DNA of 64,000 bases from Turbatrix aceti (lineage: Eukaryota; Nematoda; Chromadorea; Rhabditida; Panagrolaimidae), in NCBI GenBank assembly GCA_963969345.1, contig OZ017768.1, positions 1,302,001 through 1,366,000 of the forward strand. The letters run 5' to 3'. The translations under genes were made by a program, and so were the position numbers. Shown piece after piece: positions 12,354 through 24,190 of this stretch (within the stretch, counting starts at the first letter, position 1; each line of letters begins with the position of its first letter). A model generated the notes under the pieces. It saw only the letters and a program-made list of their open reading frames with translations, was not told the origin of the DNA and did not search any database.

Positions 12354-12509
12354 ATACCAAAATAGCCAAAATTATACAAATGCAAATACAAAATCTCAAA
12401 ACGCATGTCCCGCGAAAATGAAAAATGTTCGAAAAGGTGCTCACTAATCTTGCTTTTGAACTAAAAATCACTACAAAATAATCTCCTGATTATCATCGCA
12501 TTGTCCCAG

Positions 12510-12801
12510 GCGAGACAACGGAAAAATAATGTTCGTCGCGTTCGTGCATCGCGGGAGAGGGATCCCCCAACTCCCACCTCGCCCCACACCATACATCAGG
12601 ATAACCCGAAGCAACGAGCACCAAGAGTGTTGGAAAGCCCCGGTCAAAAAAAAGAATCAAAGAATCACGTATGTATCTAGCAATGAACAGTAAACACATC
12701 TCCAGCCTGTTAAACTAGACAAAACACAAGTTGTAGACACTACTGACTTTCAGGAGGACGACCTGGCTGCTGTCAAGTCAATATGCAGCGAGGATGAATA
12801 A
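12510..12801 (+). CDS. Orphan 3' exons of an unrecognised protein
   Basis: Exon A (12510-12668, after the acceptor TTGTCCCAG, before GTATGT) encodes a 53-residue basic, Pro-rich tail: ARQRKNNVRRVRASRERD, then PTPTSPHTIHQ, then KQRAPRVLESPGQKK. Exon B (12754-12801, after CTGACTTTCAG) joins in phase 0 and ends EDDLAAVKSICSEDE with a TAA stop. An AATAAA overlaps the stop codon. Codon usage and G/C content stand out from the surroundings. Upstream exons were not found, so the protein is unknown; the composition suits a cytoplasmic, disordered C-terminus. Confidence 0.4.
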
Positions 12802-13420
12802 AGTCAAAAGGGGACGACTCCCAGGAGTACACCTAACAGGTAAAACTCATGGATAACCGGGCTAATACCTGTACCAATGTTATACACTCTACTCTGTTTA
12901 CTCACAATGGGTGAAGTGGGTAGTGTCGGAGGGTTTAGACATCTTATTAATTTTTTTGAACAGATATTTAATTCAACCCGATGAAAAAAATATATATTTA
13001 CAGGATAAAGGATTTGAACGGATAAGATAAAATTTTTGATTCCAAAAAAACGTACACTTGAAATTGAAAAAAAAAATGGTTAAAAATAGGAAGAACAAAT
13101 GTTCGCACACACGTGTATGTCAAACAACTTTTTTTTGTTTGTAAACAAGAAAACTGTTATTTACTGACACTTCCGAAAAAAAGTCACCGAACAATTCAAA
13201 AAAAATACTTCAAAAAAATCATGAAAAAAATATGCATCCTGCATTTTTTTATTGAAAATTTCAGAAATGTTTTATAGGTTTTTCTAATAAATTTTTTATT
13301 AATAAAAAAGAGATTGAAATAATATATTTTTCGAAAAATTGAAAACGTTTTCAATTCGTGCGAGCACCACAAAAAAATGCTAACCAAAAAAATAACCAGA
13401 TCACAGATTTGACTTGTGAA

Positions 13421-13909
13421 CAGTGCTGTCGGGTACCCGACCCGAAACCCGACCCGAACTTGGACCCGACCCGAAATACCCGGAATTTCGGGTCGGGTAC
13501 CCGAAAGTTTCGGGTCCGGGTCGGGTTTTCGGGTCGGGTACCCGAAAGTTTCGGGTCCGGGTCCGGGTCCGGATCGGGTACCCGAAAATTTCGGGTTCGG
13601 GTTGCAAAAAAACAACAAAAATCTAATGAAAGAGAAGCTCCTCACGCAAGACAAGCTCTTTGGTGCGTCTGGACATTAGTTGGCTCAACTAGATTTGGCG
13701 TATATCGGCCAAGGCATATGTTCCGTAAGCAAAAATTTTGGGTTTTTGGGTCGGGTACCCGAAAGTTTCGGATCCGGATCCGGGTCCGGGTCGGGTACCC
13801 GAAAGTTTCGGGTCCGGGTCGGGTTTTCGGGTCGGGTATCCGAAATTTTCGGGTCCGGGTAAGGTCTTCGGGTCGGGTACCCGACATTTTCGGGTACCCG
13901 ACAGCACTG
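13421..13909. mobile_element. hAT-type MITE, 489 bp
   Basis: Starts CAGTGCTGTCGGGTACCCGA and ends with its exact 20-bp inverse. It is flanked on both sides by the 8-bp target duplication CTTGTGAA (13413-13420 and 13910-13917). An 8-bp duplication with CAGTG-type ends is the hAT hallmark. The interior is made of iterated GGTACCCGAAAGTTTCGGG and GGGTCCGGGTCGGG modules in both orientations, giving long meaningless open frames on both strands. No transposase is encoded, so it is non-autonomous. Perfect ends and duplications imply recent insertion. Confidence 0.95.
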
Positions 13910-14914
13910 CTTGTGAATAGTCTGTGAACAGAATAGAGGATATCCGAAACCGTATCCAATTTCAAAAATGAAAAAAAATGTAAAAGAAATTGGAAAAAAA
14001 TCAGTCACTGAATTTGAATGCTAAACATGTTTTTTTGCGGTAAAAAAATGCAAAACAAAATTGAATCCGTTAGCAAAAAAATGGAATTCGAACAAACACG
14101 CATACAAAAAAATCATCAAAATGCAAAAAAATTACAGTGAGAAAAAATGCGTTTTTTTAATTAATGTTACATTTCACACTCGTGATTTTTTTCATTCTTC
14201 TCAACACATAATGTGACAGGTAAATCCGTAAAAGTAAGCAACAACCACCCCGTAGGTAAGCAGAGTGAGGGCGGGAAGCGCGCAAGCAAAGCGTTAGAAG
14301 TAATCTTTCTTCTCGCTCGTCTCGTCCACTACGAGTTTGGTCCACGACCACCATCATCTCATGAACAGTCAGTTGTGATGGTGCAACGTTATGCTACCAA
14401 AAATCATTTTTCTAAACAAAAAAAGAATCAAAGCGCGAATTTATCCCCCGAATTAATATAGAAGCTAAAAAAATGCTACAACTGATAAAAAAAAACTTTC
14501 AAAAATTCATACACAAAAGGAAAGAAAAAACTTTTCCAGAAACTATTAAAATCGAGCAAGCCAGACAATTATCGACTTATAAATATTTATACTAGCCGGC
14601 AGGCCGTAAGAGAAAGAAAGTTCTAGAAAGACCTTGAAAGGAGATCAAAAAGGCAACCCCTTTGTTTCGTCGAATGAATCATCAAAGCGAACGGAAAAGA
14701 ACAGGATGACGTATCTTTCGTTGCCAAACTGAGAAACTAAATTCTGTCTACATTCGTAAAACGTTTTTTAACAGTTTTTTGCAACAATATTTTTATAATT
14801 GTCCACATTTTTGATTCCATGCATTTTTCCGCAACTCAAATTTTTTGTCATACTTAAGTGCATGCGCCTTTGCCTCAATGGACGAAAAAGAGCGCGCGCG
14901 CGCGTCGAATGAAT

Positions 14915-15780
14915 CGTGTTCAAAAAAAGGCCCTGAAGCCAGTAATAGAGTTTTTTGCTTACGGTCACTTGGGTAGGCTTAGGCATTTCCCAAAGATTGT
15001 TTTAAGCCATCGGCGGTCATTGTCGGATTTTTTTGTGCAATGTTACAGACATTGGAAGAACATGAAATTTCCTGAGACTGTAACTCACCAGAACATCTGT
15101 GAATTTTTGAAAATCGAACGTAACTTTTTTCATTACGTCTATAAGAAGCAAATTACGTGAGATGTGCCGTAGCATTATAGTAGTATGCGAGATCGAACCC
15201 AAAATAGAATACGTGCTTCATAATGCGCACGCGCCTATTGTCGTATATGAAAAAAACGTTCATTATTGCGTTCCTTCTGCTGGTACTTGCATATCAGAAA
15301 GCAAAATGAATATAAAAAATGAAAAAGAACCAAAGAAATCAGATGGATAAGAAAAGATACACTCTCTTAGATTCCGACTTTTGGCTAAAATTCATTCGCT
15401 GCAGGAACATCGAATAGAGCTTTTTTTCTGCTTTTCTTCAAAATTCTCCCTTGTTGTTCACCGCGCGTGCGCATTTTTTATCATTTTGCGTTCGATCTCG
15501 CATACTACTATAATGCTACGGCACATCTCACGTAATTTGCTTCTTATAGACGTAATGAAAAAAGTTACGTTCGATTTTCAAAAATTCACAGATGTTCTGG
15601 TGAGTTACAGTCTCAGGAAATTTCATGTTCTTCCAATGTCTGTAACATTGCACAAAAAAATCCGACAATGACCGCCGATGGCTTATAACAATCTCTGGGA
15701 CATGCCTAAGCCTACCCAAGTGACCGTAAGCAAAAAACTCTATTACTGGCTTCAGGGCCTTTTTTTGAACACGACACCTT
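14915..15780. mobile_element. Long inverted-repeat (foldback) element
   Basis: Left arm about 14915-15235 and right arm about 15455-15780 are inverse copies with roughly 97% identity, differing at only a few bases (for example CATTTCCCAAAG against CATGTCCCAGAG). The ends carry GC-alternating runs (GCGCGCGCG), and weaker pairing (GTGCATGCGC/CTGCATGCGC) extends outward to about 14855 and 15835. The spacer is about 220 bp. Each arm holds the same frame pointing inward (RRSLSDFFVQCYRHWKNMKF, then ICEFLKIERNFFHYVY), with a stop at 15158-15160 on the left and 15528-15530 on the right. No clear target duplication was found. A transposon with long terminal inverted repeats or a recent inverted duplication would both fit. 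Confidence 0.8.
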
Positions 15781-16629
15781 CAAAAAAATGCACGCGCGCG
15801 CTCGATTGAGCAGAAATAAGGCGAAAGCGCATGCAGTGATACTTGACCCCATTCACACCATGAACATCCTTGTAAAGTTAGCACAACATCAAAATCCAAA
15901 ATTATGCATTTTATTTCTTTACAAAAATATATTAGTTATTTATTACGCATTGTGTAAAAACATCGGCAATCAAAATTCCAAATCTAAGGAACCCATAAAG
16001 AATCATCCAATAAATCAGCAAATCCCCTGCAATATTTCCCTCGCCTCCTTCCTTCCCTCTCCGACACCCGCCCAAAGCACCCCCAAATAGCATAAAAAAT
16101 GGGATTTGTATGCGTGATAAGGTTTGTTCACATTTGCTCGAAACTGACACAATGACAAATGGCATTCCGTCAGCCAACAAGAACATATGTGAGCAAAAAT
16201 AAGTATCCTGCATGTGTTTAAAAACAAAAGTGCTCACTTACATCAGCGCTTTAATCTCTAGTCACACGCCCTCTCAAGTCTTTAATTTCTAGGTTTCACG
16301 TCAGCTTAGACATTTGTGACACTCACCTGCGGGTTCGAAGAAAAAGATTACTCTGACACGCAAAAATAAGACACTATCGTAAAAAATCGAAACAATCAGC
16401 GGAAATAGACGGACCCGCTTCCATTTGACAGCTTTTAAAAAAACCGGAAGATCAAAAGTTGAGATCTGACAGGTCAAATAGAAAATAACATTTTTCTACA
16501 AAATAAAAGCAATGGAATGAATCACAAATATTACGTTGAAAAATATTATTCTGGTTGATGATCAGAAATCTGAACGTTTTTGCAGAAATCTGAATGCAAA
16601 AACGACAAATTGAGAATATTTCTGCAAGG

Positions 16630-16880
16630 AAAAGTAACATGACAGAGACAAATAGTAAATGTTACTCTTATCAAAAGTAATACAATAAGCACAAAATGGA
16701 AATGTTACTCTGAGCAAAAGTAACATAATAGACACGAAATGAATTACTAGTAAAAAAAGTAACGATACAGCGCCAAAAAAATGATACTCCGATTTAGAAC
16801 GTCAAACCAAAAGTAACATTATAACGCCAGATCATAGATATTACTTCAAGCAAAAGTAAATAACAATATAGCCCCAAAAA
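16630..16880 (+). repeat. GTAACA-hairpin repeat tract
   Basis: Between the long foldback and exon 2 of the 17-19 kb gene; degraded units. Confidence 0.8.
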
Positions 16881-17164
16881 AAACGTTATGCACGAAAAAG
16901 AGTAATAATTGAAACAACAACAAAAAAAACCCTTTGTTGTTTTGTTTTTTCAAGAATTTCTAATTCAAGACGGAGAAAAAATACTGCAAGCATTGCAAAA
17001 AAACATTTTTTCGTTCCAGAAATAGAAAAATAAATCAAAATTTCAAAGTCATTTGTTTTAAAAACAATATGCACTTTTAAAAACGGAAAATGTGGAAAAG
17101 TAATAAATTTTTAACGAGTGAAACAAAAAAATATGCACATTTATTATTGAAACCAAAAACCAAC

Positions 17165-19329
17165 CTGATTGATCCTATTCAATTCTAAATAATGATTGAG
17201 TTCATCGATGGTTCCGTATTGCGTAGTGCATAACAATTTCTTGAGATCTGTATATTCTGTGAAGGGTTGACTCTGAAAATATTTGTTTAAAAATAAAAAA
17301 AATACAAAAAACATTTTTTAGATTTGGCTAAAAAAAATTTTTTTTAAGATGCCAAAAAATCCTAACCATAGACTTCCTTGGAGGTATTCTAAATTTCATT
17401 TGAGTATTCATTTTGGCTTCTCGTTTCTTCGCAGTCGCATACTATAAGCGGACAACAAAATTCAGTGTGTCGTCAATGAATGGCACAATAGAGAGTAGGA
17501 GGAAAAAAAGAAAAAAACTTCTTTTTTTTGCACTCCTTCAACTTCAACCGCATTGCCTAACACAAACAATAAATCGATAGATATTTACGACAACGAGGAG
17601 GAGGAGTAGGAAGGGGGAGGGGGCAATTTCGCAGGCACCCCTTCCCTCCTGGACCTCACTCCGGGAAAATAAAAAGTGTCGTTGCCAGGCCTGGCCGAGC
17701 CAAGAGTGTGCGTGCACGAACAAACTGAACTGCCAGCGGCAGGCAGAGCAAGCGAGCAGCAGCCCATAAAGACAACAAAGGCAACAACGGAACAAAAAAG
17801 AACAAGTAAGTATGCTTTTGATGTACTAAAGTACTAACTTGGTTTTTATTCTCTCCCAGCTTGTTTTTCATCCCGTTCCCGTCATAAATAATATTCGGAC
17901 CAGTGTTGTGTTACAGGAAAAAGGAAAAAGCCTTCGAAAAAAATGTGGCCTATCCTGGCAAAACTGATGCTTGCTCGCTCACAGTTGCTCGCTTGCTTCG
18001 CCGCCACCGACTTCAGCACAGCATAGTATATATTTTTGGTCACTGTTGCATTCATTGCTCGCTCGCTTGCCTGCCTGTTTTTCGGCAAAACATAGTGGAG
18101 AGAAAAAACACAACATTTATTCTTTTATTGCGAGAAAAGGGCAAGGACGAAAAAAAAATCATGACGGTTTTATTTGATTTTAAAAATGTTATTAGCTTTT
18201 TCTGCGAGAAAACGAGGAAAAAAATAACAACAGCGGACGCATTTAATTTTACTTCTGACAAGAAAAAAGGAAGTAAACGACTTTTGAAAACAAAATAAAA
18301 TGCCACGACTGAACTAAACATCAGAAATTTGACAAAAACAATAATTTTAGGCTGCAAGGAATGCAAAAACCGTAAAAAAAAAAGTTGCAAAATAGAATAA
18401 GTTAAATAAAATTTTTTACAAGATTTGTCATGCAATAACAAAAAATCATAAAATAAATACTACAAAAAGTAACAGTATATTTAGCGCCAAAATAGAAATG
18501 TTGCAACAGTGACCAAAAATAGGATATCACTTTGTACAAAAACGTGTTACTCACTATTATTTATTAGAACACCAAACTAAAAGTAACCAAGTGATACCAA
18601 AAAATGTTATTTGCAAAAATCTGGCAGGTCAATTAAAAAGTAACACAACAAGAACAAAGTGCGAAAAAAGGTGTAACTTCAGTTCAGCCTGCAAAGCCAA
18701 AAGCAACATTTTAGCAACAAAAAGTGAATGTTACTCCTAGCAAAAGTAACGTTTTAACGTCAAAAAAACAATCTTACATCTAACAAAAGTAACACTATAG
18801 CGAAATATCATTGCTTTTACGCCACTTTCAACAAAAATAATATTTTTTTTTAATTTTGACATTAGCAAAAGTAACAATTTCGTTTAAAAAAATGCCCCAT
18901 GCGAAAAACAAAACCTTAAATTTAAATTTTCAATCTCAATGACACAAGGAATTAATTTCAAACCGTTTTGCCTTATTTTTTAAATAAATTAAAAAAGATA
19001 CATTTTTATAAAAATGTTTTGAAAAAAAAGTTGCAAAAAAAGCCATAACAAACCTCGGTAAAATGCTGCTGCCGAAAGCGACGTGAAGACAGCCTCTTGC
19101 CGGAGCCAGGGCTGCGTTTCGGGGTGAGACGAAGAGACTGCCGAATGGCCATGGATAGCCTATTGCCCCAATTTCCCCGGTATGCGGCGTCGTGAGATGG
19201 CAATGGTGGCGAGGGGGGAGAACGCGTGAAGACACCCGGTTGAACATCGTCGTCGTCGTCGAAACCGCCTGACGGCGAGGGTTTGTCGTGGAGAATGGAA
19301 CCATTTCGAGTTGGCTCCACTTCTGTCAT
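17165..19329 (-). CDS. Unrecognised gene, first two coding exons
   Basis: Exon 1 (19329-19054, donor GTTTGT) begins at ATG and encodes 92 residues: an acidic run FDDDDD, a Pro/Ser stretch, then a basic segment (NRLSMAIRQSLRLTPKRS, then KRLSSRRFRQQHFTE). Exon 2 (17272-17165) has a TATTTTCAG acceptor and a GTTGGT donor and encodes 36 residues in phase 0: SQPFTEYTDLKKLLCTTQYG, then TIDELNHYLELNRINQ. A 26-nt candidate exon with a GTGAGT donor lies at about 16329-16354. No downstream exons or stop could be fixed. The pattern (disordered, phosphorylatable N-terminus, then a helical segment) does not identify a family. Confidence 0.45.
18465..18890 (+). repeat. GTAACA-hairpin repeat tract
   Basis: In the intron between the two 17-19 kb gene exons; longest tract, about nine units. 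Confidence 0.85.
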
Positions 19330-19499
19330 TCTCGGCCGCTAATTAATTAACTGACTGACTGAAAAACAACAAAACATGAGAATGGATTCATGTTGAAGAA
19401 ATTCGATAGAATAATGTGTTCTCTGATTGCACTGCACGGTCACGTTTTGTCAAAATTGTTTTTTGCAAAATGTAAAAATTATAGTCAAATTTATTCTAA

Positions 19500-20150
19500 C
19501 ATAACGTAACAGCAAATCGTAAAACTGATGCAAAAAACGCGAGTAATATTACGAACAAAAGTAACATTTTAGAATAAATTAACATTACAAAAGTAAAATA
19601 TTAACAAAAAAAAATTTAACAACATACTGAAAAATAACAAAACAAATGTTACTTTTTGCTAGCCTGCAAAACCAAAAGTACAAAACAAGGTCGAAACTTG
19701 AATGTTACTCCAAGCAAAAGTAATAAAATAGCGAAAAAATGTGTTACTTCCCTTCAGACTGCAAAACCAAGGGTAACAGTTTAGCGACAAAAAACAATCT
19801 TACTACCAACAAAAGTAACATAATAGCGTAAAAAAGTATTACTCCATGTTAGACCGCTCTGCTTTGAGAAATTATTCTTTTTGTATGAATTGTAATACTA
19901 TTTATTATACTAAACACTTCGTTTTCCAAAAAAATTGGCGTCACCTAACCATATTTCGTGCATTTTAAAGCAGGTTTCTGATTTCCGATGTATGTTACTT
20001 CTATCAGAAGTAATACAACAAGAACAAAACATAAATGTTACTCGAAACAAAAGTAGAGTAACAAAGTATTCGTACAGCGACAAAATGTGTAACCTCAATC
20101 AAACCAAAGGTAACAAAATAATTACCAACTGCACAAAAGTAATATTTTTT
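19500..20150 (+). repeat. GTAACA-hairpin repeat tracts
   Basis: Two tracts separated by the non-hairpin part of duplication copy 2. Confidence 0.85.
19661..19992 (+). repeat. Copy 2 of the ~315-bp duplication
   Basis: Partner of 12039-12353. It carries a 14-bp insertion (CATATTTCGTG region near 19950) and a single-base loss at 19680 relative to copy 1. Confidence 0.9.
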
Positions 20151-21379
20151 CGTCAATTGTCAAACAATGCAAAAAAAAGATTGTTCTTCAAGAAAAACCG
20201 GATGTCAGATTTTTGAAAGTCACATCACAATAACTTTCCTAGACATCGTTAAATTTCAAGGTGCAGTGACATTTTTCCATGATCATAAATTATGCCTTTA
20301 AAACAAAGAAAACGAGCAGTGTAACATAATACAAAAAAACGACACGCACTGGTACTTGGTCATTTCTGTCTCGGTTATCAGACAGCCAACGTTTCAGGTA
20401 TTTCAGACTACATACGAACTCAATTCGTTTGAAAGTTGTAAATACATATAAAAAATATTTATATTAGACAGAAAGAAAACTTACACGCGCCGCTTCCTGA
20501 AGCGCGCATCCAAGATTATTTACGATATATTTTTAAAAGCAGAATGAAGCTGGCACGACAGACCACCGGACCGGATTAGGATGTATCTAATCCAAAAATA
20601 ACAAATGGGACTGCTAATAACTTTGCTTTGGATAAATTAAAAGAAAAGTGTAAGGATGTCATTTTGATCTATTTAGCTGGCAGGATGACAGACAAGGTGG
20701 CGTCACAGGACGCTGGTTTTTACATAAAAATGGAAGAAAAGGCAAATGGGAGTTTCATACAAAACATTTTTTTTAATATGAAAATAAATATCGACCAGGT
20801 TCCGTCTCGATAATGTCCCTAAAATGATGATTCCCAAATGAGTACGCATACATAATACGATAACCAACTTGCACGGTAAATAAAAAAAGTAGGACGTATA
20901 ATAGCACAAAAGGATAACAATACCCTCCGTTTCCCCAAGTTTGCTTATCTCTGCAAGCGCATAATGCACCTTTTCTTATCACAACCACTCATCCACTAAA
21001 AGTCCAACGGCGGGACTAAATCGTATTAGTCATCATCGCCGCCATCGTTAATTGAAGGAAAAAAATGCAAACGACACTTTTTGTAAACAAATGTATCAGA
21101 AATCACTGAACGTAAAAAAGTGGTATCGTGCAAGGAGACAATTAAAACGATATATAAAAAAACTTCACGACAGGACTGCATTTTAATCACCAGTATCACA
21201 AAATCAATTAGGAATGTCATAGGAACAAAAACCAATACCGTTAGCAGAAAAAAACCTGTTGCTGTGCTCGCATGCAGACCGATAGGCAATACAACTGACC
21301 TTAAATGGTAAATGTTAATCTTTACTTATGGAATTCTTCACAGAACAGAATCAATGGATGTTTAGACAGCGTCTTGGAA

Positions 21380-22070
21380 GACAAAAAGTAATGAAGCAGT
21401 AATGAAAAGTAGAACGTTACTATCAGAAAAAGTTATGTGTCAGCGACAAAAAATAAAACTACTTTAAACAAATGTTGAATGTTACTCGTTGTAAAAGTAA
21501 TATGTTAGGAACAAAGAGTGAATCAGGATGGCGAAGCGGGAGAATCTCCCAAATATCCTGGGAGAATTTCTCCGGAATTTCTCCCAAGTAAAAAAAATCT
21601 CCCAGGAGATTTGAAAATGATTTCATGGGAAATAGTAAAACAAATAATGAAGACCGTGTTTTTATAAATCGGTGCAAACGCAAATGCGTTAGCAATGTGT
21701 CTGAAACAGAAATGAACTGTTTGTTTTGATTTTTGTGTTGTAAGTAATTTTTTTAGGTGGGAAACTTTTTTGAATGCTGTTAGGCAAACATGGTCTCTTG
21801 GGAAATTCGTGGGAGCCGGAGATTTTATCCCAGGTTGCAATCTCCCGGGATATTTTGCCACTCTGGAGTGAATGTTACTTCAGTTCAGCCTGCAAAACCA
21901 AAAGTAACAGAACATGGACAAAACTTGGATGTTACTATAAGCAAAAGTAATGTTTTAGTGCCAAAAAAAGCAATGTTACTTACTAACAAAAGCAATGCAT
22001 TATAATTTTACGTGTGCAAAAACATAAATTTCAAAAAATACACGTTACTCCAAGCAACCATGGTATACTT
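21380..22070 (+). repeat. GTAACA-hairpin repeat tract split by a MITE
   Basis: The hAT-type MITE at 21524-21865 interrupts one unit; the flanks rejoin into a normal unit. Confidence 0.85.
21524..21865. mobile_element. hAT-type MITE, 342 bp
   Basis: Starts CAGGATGGCGAAGCGGG and ends GATATTTTGCCACTCTG, an imperfect inverted terminal repeat of the CAGRGTGGC class. Flanked by a perfect 8-bp duplication GAGTGAAT (21516-21523 and 21866-21873). The interior contains iterated TCTCCC / GGGAGA blocks. The empty site reads as an intact GTAACA hairpin-repeat unit, so it jumped into a pre-existing repeat tract. Confidence 0.93.
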
Positions 22071-22086
22071 TTTAGCGTCAAAAACT

Positions 22087-22340
22087 GGGTTTTCGACCGC
22101 TCTTGAAATCGCTCCGATCCTGTGCGGGAGCGGCTATTTGTCTGATTTTTTACAATTTCCGTTCACTTTCGAGTACATTTGTCACTAAAATTTATCAAAA
22201 CACTTGAAAAACCTTTGAATTTAAACTTTTGCCTCCAATTTGGCAAAAAAAATTAAAAATTTTACTTGGAAAGCTAGCGATTCTCGTTCCGCTCCCGCTC
22301 ATGAGCAGAGCGGGAGCAGAACGAGCGGTACAAAAAGTCT
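22087..22340. repeat. GC-rich foldback, MITE-like
   Basis: ACCGCTC...CGCTCC...GGGAGCGG on the left is mirrored by CCGCTCCCGCTCATGAGC and AGAGCGGGAGCAGAACGAGCGG on the right around an A/T-rich middle. No clean terminal repeat or target duplication could be defined. Confidence 0.5.
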
Positions 22341-23714
22341 AGAAAGATAAAATGTCAGCAGTGTGTCAAATTATAGCAACAGAAAAAACCGTGTTATTCT
22401 ATTTTGCGCCGGTCAATCAAAACAACAATCATCAAGAAAAAAAGAGCGCAATCTCGAATGCAGAGTACATCGTCATGCCAAAAGAAATAAATTGTATACG
22501 TGCACTTACCATCGTCAAATTTATCGTAAATCTACGTTTACGGTTGGCGCTCGCAGATCAGGGTTTGAAAAAAAATTTTTACGGGTTCCCCCATTTATTT
22601 CCTTTCTGTTTTTTTTTGTTAGAAAAATTTTCTTGTTTTAATGAAAAAATTTTCAAAAAAAAATTGCTGCTTGAATTTTTCCCGGACAAAAATGTAAAAA
22701 CTGACCACAAAGTATCATTTCTCAATTTGGGTGTTTCCGATCCCCTTGGAAAAAGACAGAAGTCGTGAAAGGTATCCAAAAAAACATGTACAACACGGAA
22801 AATTAAGAAAAGGGAAGGAATGCTCAATCGACAACTTTTTCGTCTCTTCTGTGTTTTTTTTTTCAATTAGTTATGTCGCGTTACTACCTGTACAGCACAT
22901 TGATTAGACAAACACACAATATTTACTGTCAAATTTGCGATAATTAACCCTCGATTGTGATTGCCTTTGACGATATTTGAAATAAATCGTAAATCGACCT
23001 AGCATAAATTAATACATATACCAGAAGAAAAATCAATACAAAGGAAAAGAACGGAGAAGGGAAGAAAAAAACAGGCGATCAAGAGAGGAAGGGGGGAGGG
23101 GAGAAAAACGACTACAAGAAAAACAGATTTTCGGTAAAAATATATTTTTTTCTTTTTTGAGCCAAAAAAAATCTAGCTTCAAAAAATATGCCCAACATCG
23201 TAAAAAAAAGTGTTTTTTTTTAACCCAGACAACCCCGCCTCTCAGCACACCTTTGCCAAGCAACAGTGAAGCAACGAAGAACATCAGCATCACCAGAACA
23301 CACCAAAATATAGTGCCCCCAAACAAAAAGATAGAGAACCCGAAAAACGAATGCATATACATACGTACACGCAAACAACAATCAAGTCAGTCGTAACCAA
23401 CCTGACGTAATCAAAGGAGGAGGGGTTTTTTCAGGTTTGCGCAAGCAAAAAAAATTGACCTTCGATTTTCGCGTCAGGAACCCTGAAACGCACGTTTGGA
23501 ATTTCTTGTGCTTTTTGTGGCGCTTTTTTTTATAAAACGCTTCTTCTCTCCTTTCATTTCCACGTTTTACGTTCGTTTCTATTTACGATCAACTTGACTA
23601 CATACGTCCAATTTACGTCCTTCAACCGGAAGTTCTACAACTTGAGGTAGGCTGTTTACGATCGATCTATTTACGAAAGGATAAAAATACATTTTTATTC
23701 AACAGACTGACACA

Positions 23715-23918
23715 ATGATCATCCCAGTTCGCTGCTTCACGTGTGGCAAGGTCATCGGCAACAAGTGGGACAGATACCTCGAATTCCTCCAAAATGGCCT
23801 CAGCGAAGGCGATGCCCTCGATCAGCTTCACCTTCATCGGTACTGCTGCCGTCGCATGGTGCTTTCCCACGTCGATCTCATCGAAAAGCTCCTCACATAC
23901 CTTCCGCTATCGTCGTGA
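23715..23918 (+). CDS. POLR2L: RNA polymerase subunit RPB10 (RPABC5)
   Basis: Single-exon frame of 67 residues, the normal family length, beginning [19 protein letters not shown] and containing [20 protein letters not shown]. The CFTCG pair and the CC pair form the atypical zinc-binding site of this subunit, which is shared by RNA polymerases I, II and III and sits in the assembly platform with RPB3 and RPB11. The ATG lies ten bases after an acceptor-like site (TTTTTATTCAACAG), consistent with a 5' UTR intron or trans-splicing. The downstream neighbour on the other strand ends 273 bp away, so the two genes converge. Confidence 0.98.
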   Translation: MIIPVRCFTCGKVIGNKWDRYLEFLQNGLSEGDALDQLHLHRYCCRRMVLSHVDLIEKLLTYLPLSS

Positions 23919-24190
23919 TTTCATTCTGGTTTGTTCGTTGTTGTTGTTGATTTTTTTCTTTGAAATGAATGCCATGGGTTTTTTTTGAACAAGTTTATTT
24001 GTGTCGGTACAAAAGGGCAAAATAAGTTCATTAACGGACGATAAGTTGTAGAAGGATCCGCTTTTTTTAAGTTATGTACACAATGCAAGAGCAGTACCAG
24101 GGGTTGTACATTACGTAATATATCCACTAAAATTTTTTTACAAAAATGAGGCCTCTACGACAACAACATAAATAAGTTTATGTACTTTTC

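Larger units (their letters stand above)
5775..12509. other. Gene-poor, repeat-rich spacer
   Basis: Apart from the features listed separately (CA run, one small reading frame, hairpin repeats, foldbacks, E-box palindrome), I see no convincing gene. A possible minus-strand terminal exon lies at about 10565-10635, after a good acceptor (TTTATTTTTAG before CTAACGTGG), but no partner exon was found. The remainder is A/T-rich with many homopolymer runs. Confidence 0.6.
19330..23714. other. Repeat-rich spacer
   Basis: Contains hairpin-repeat tracts, the second duplication copy, a MITE and a GC-rich foldback (all listed). Two possible non-coding 5' exons read leftwards end in good donors, at about 20485 (GTAAGTTTTC) and about 22506 (GTAAGTGCAC). 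They may be 5' UTR exons of the 17-19 kb gene. No further coding sequence is supported. Confidence 0.5.

Noticed and set aside
13196..14008. Many overlapping open frames with Gly/Pro/Arg repeats on both strands
   Set aside because: They come from the tandem GC-rich modules of the MITE at 13421-13909, not from genes.
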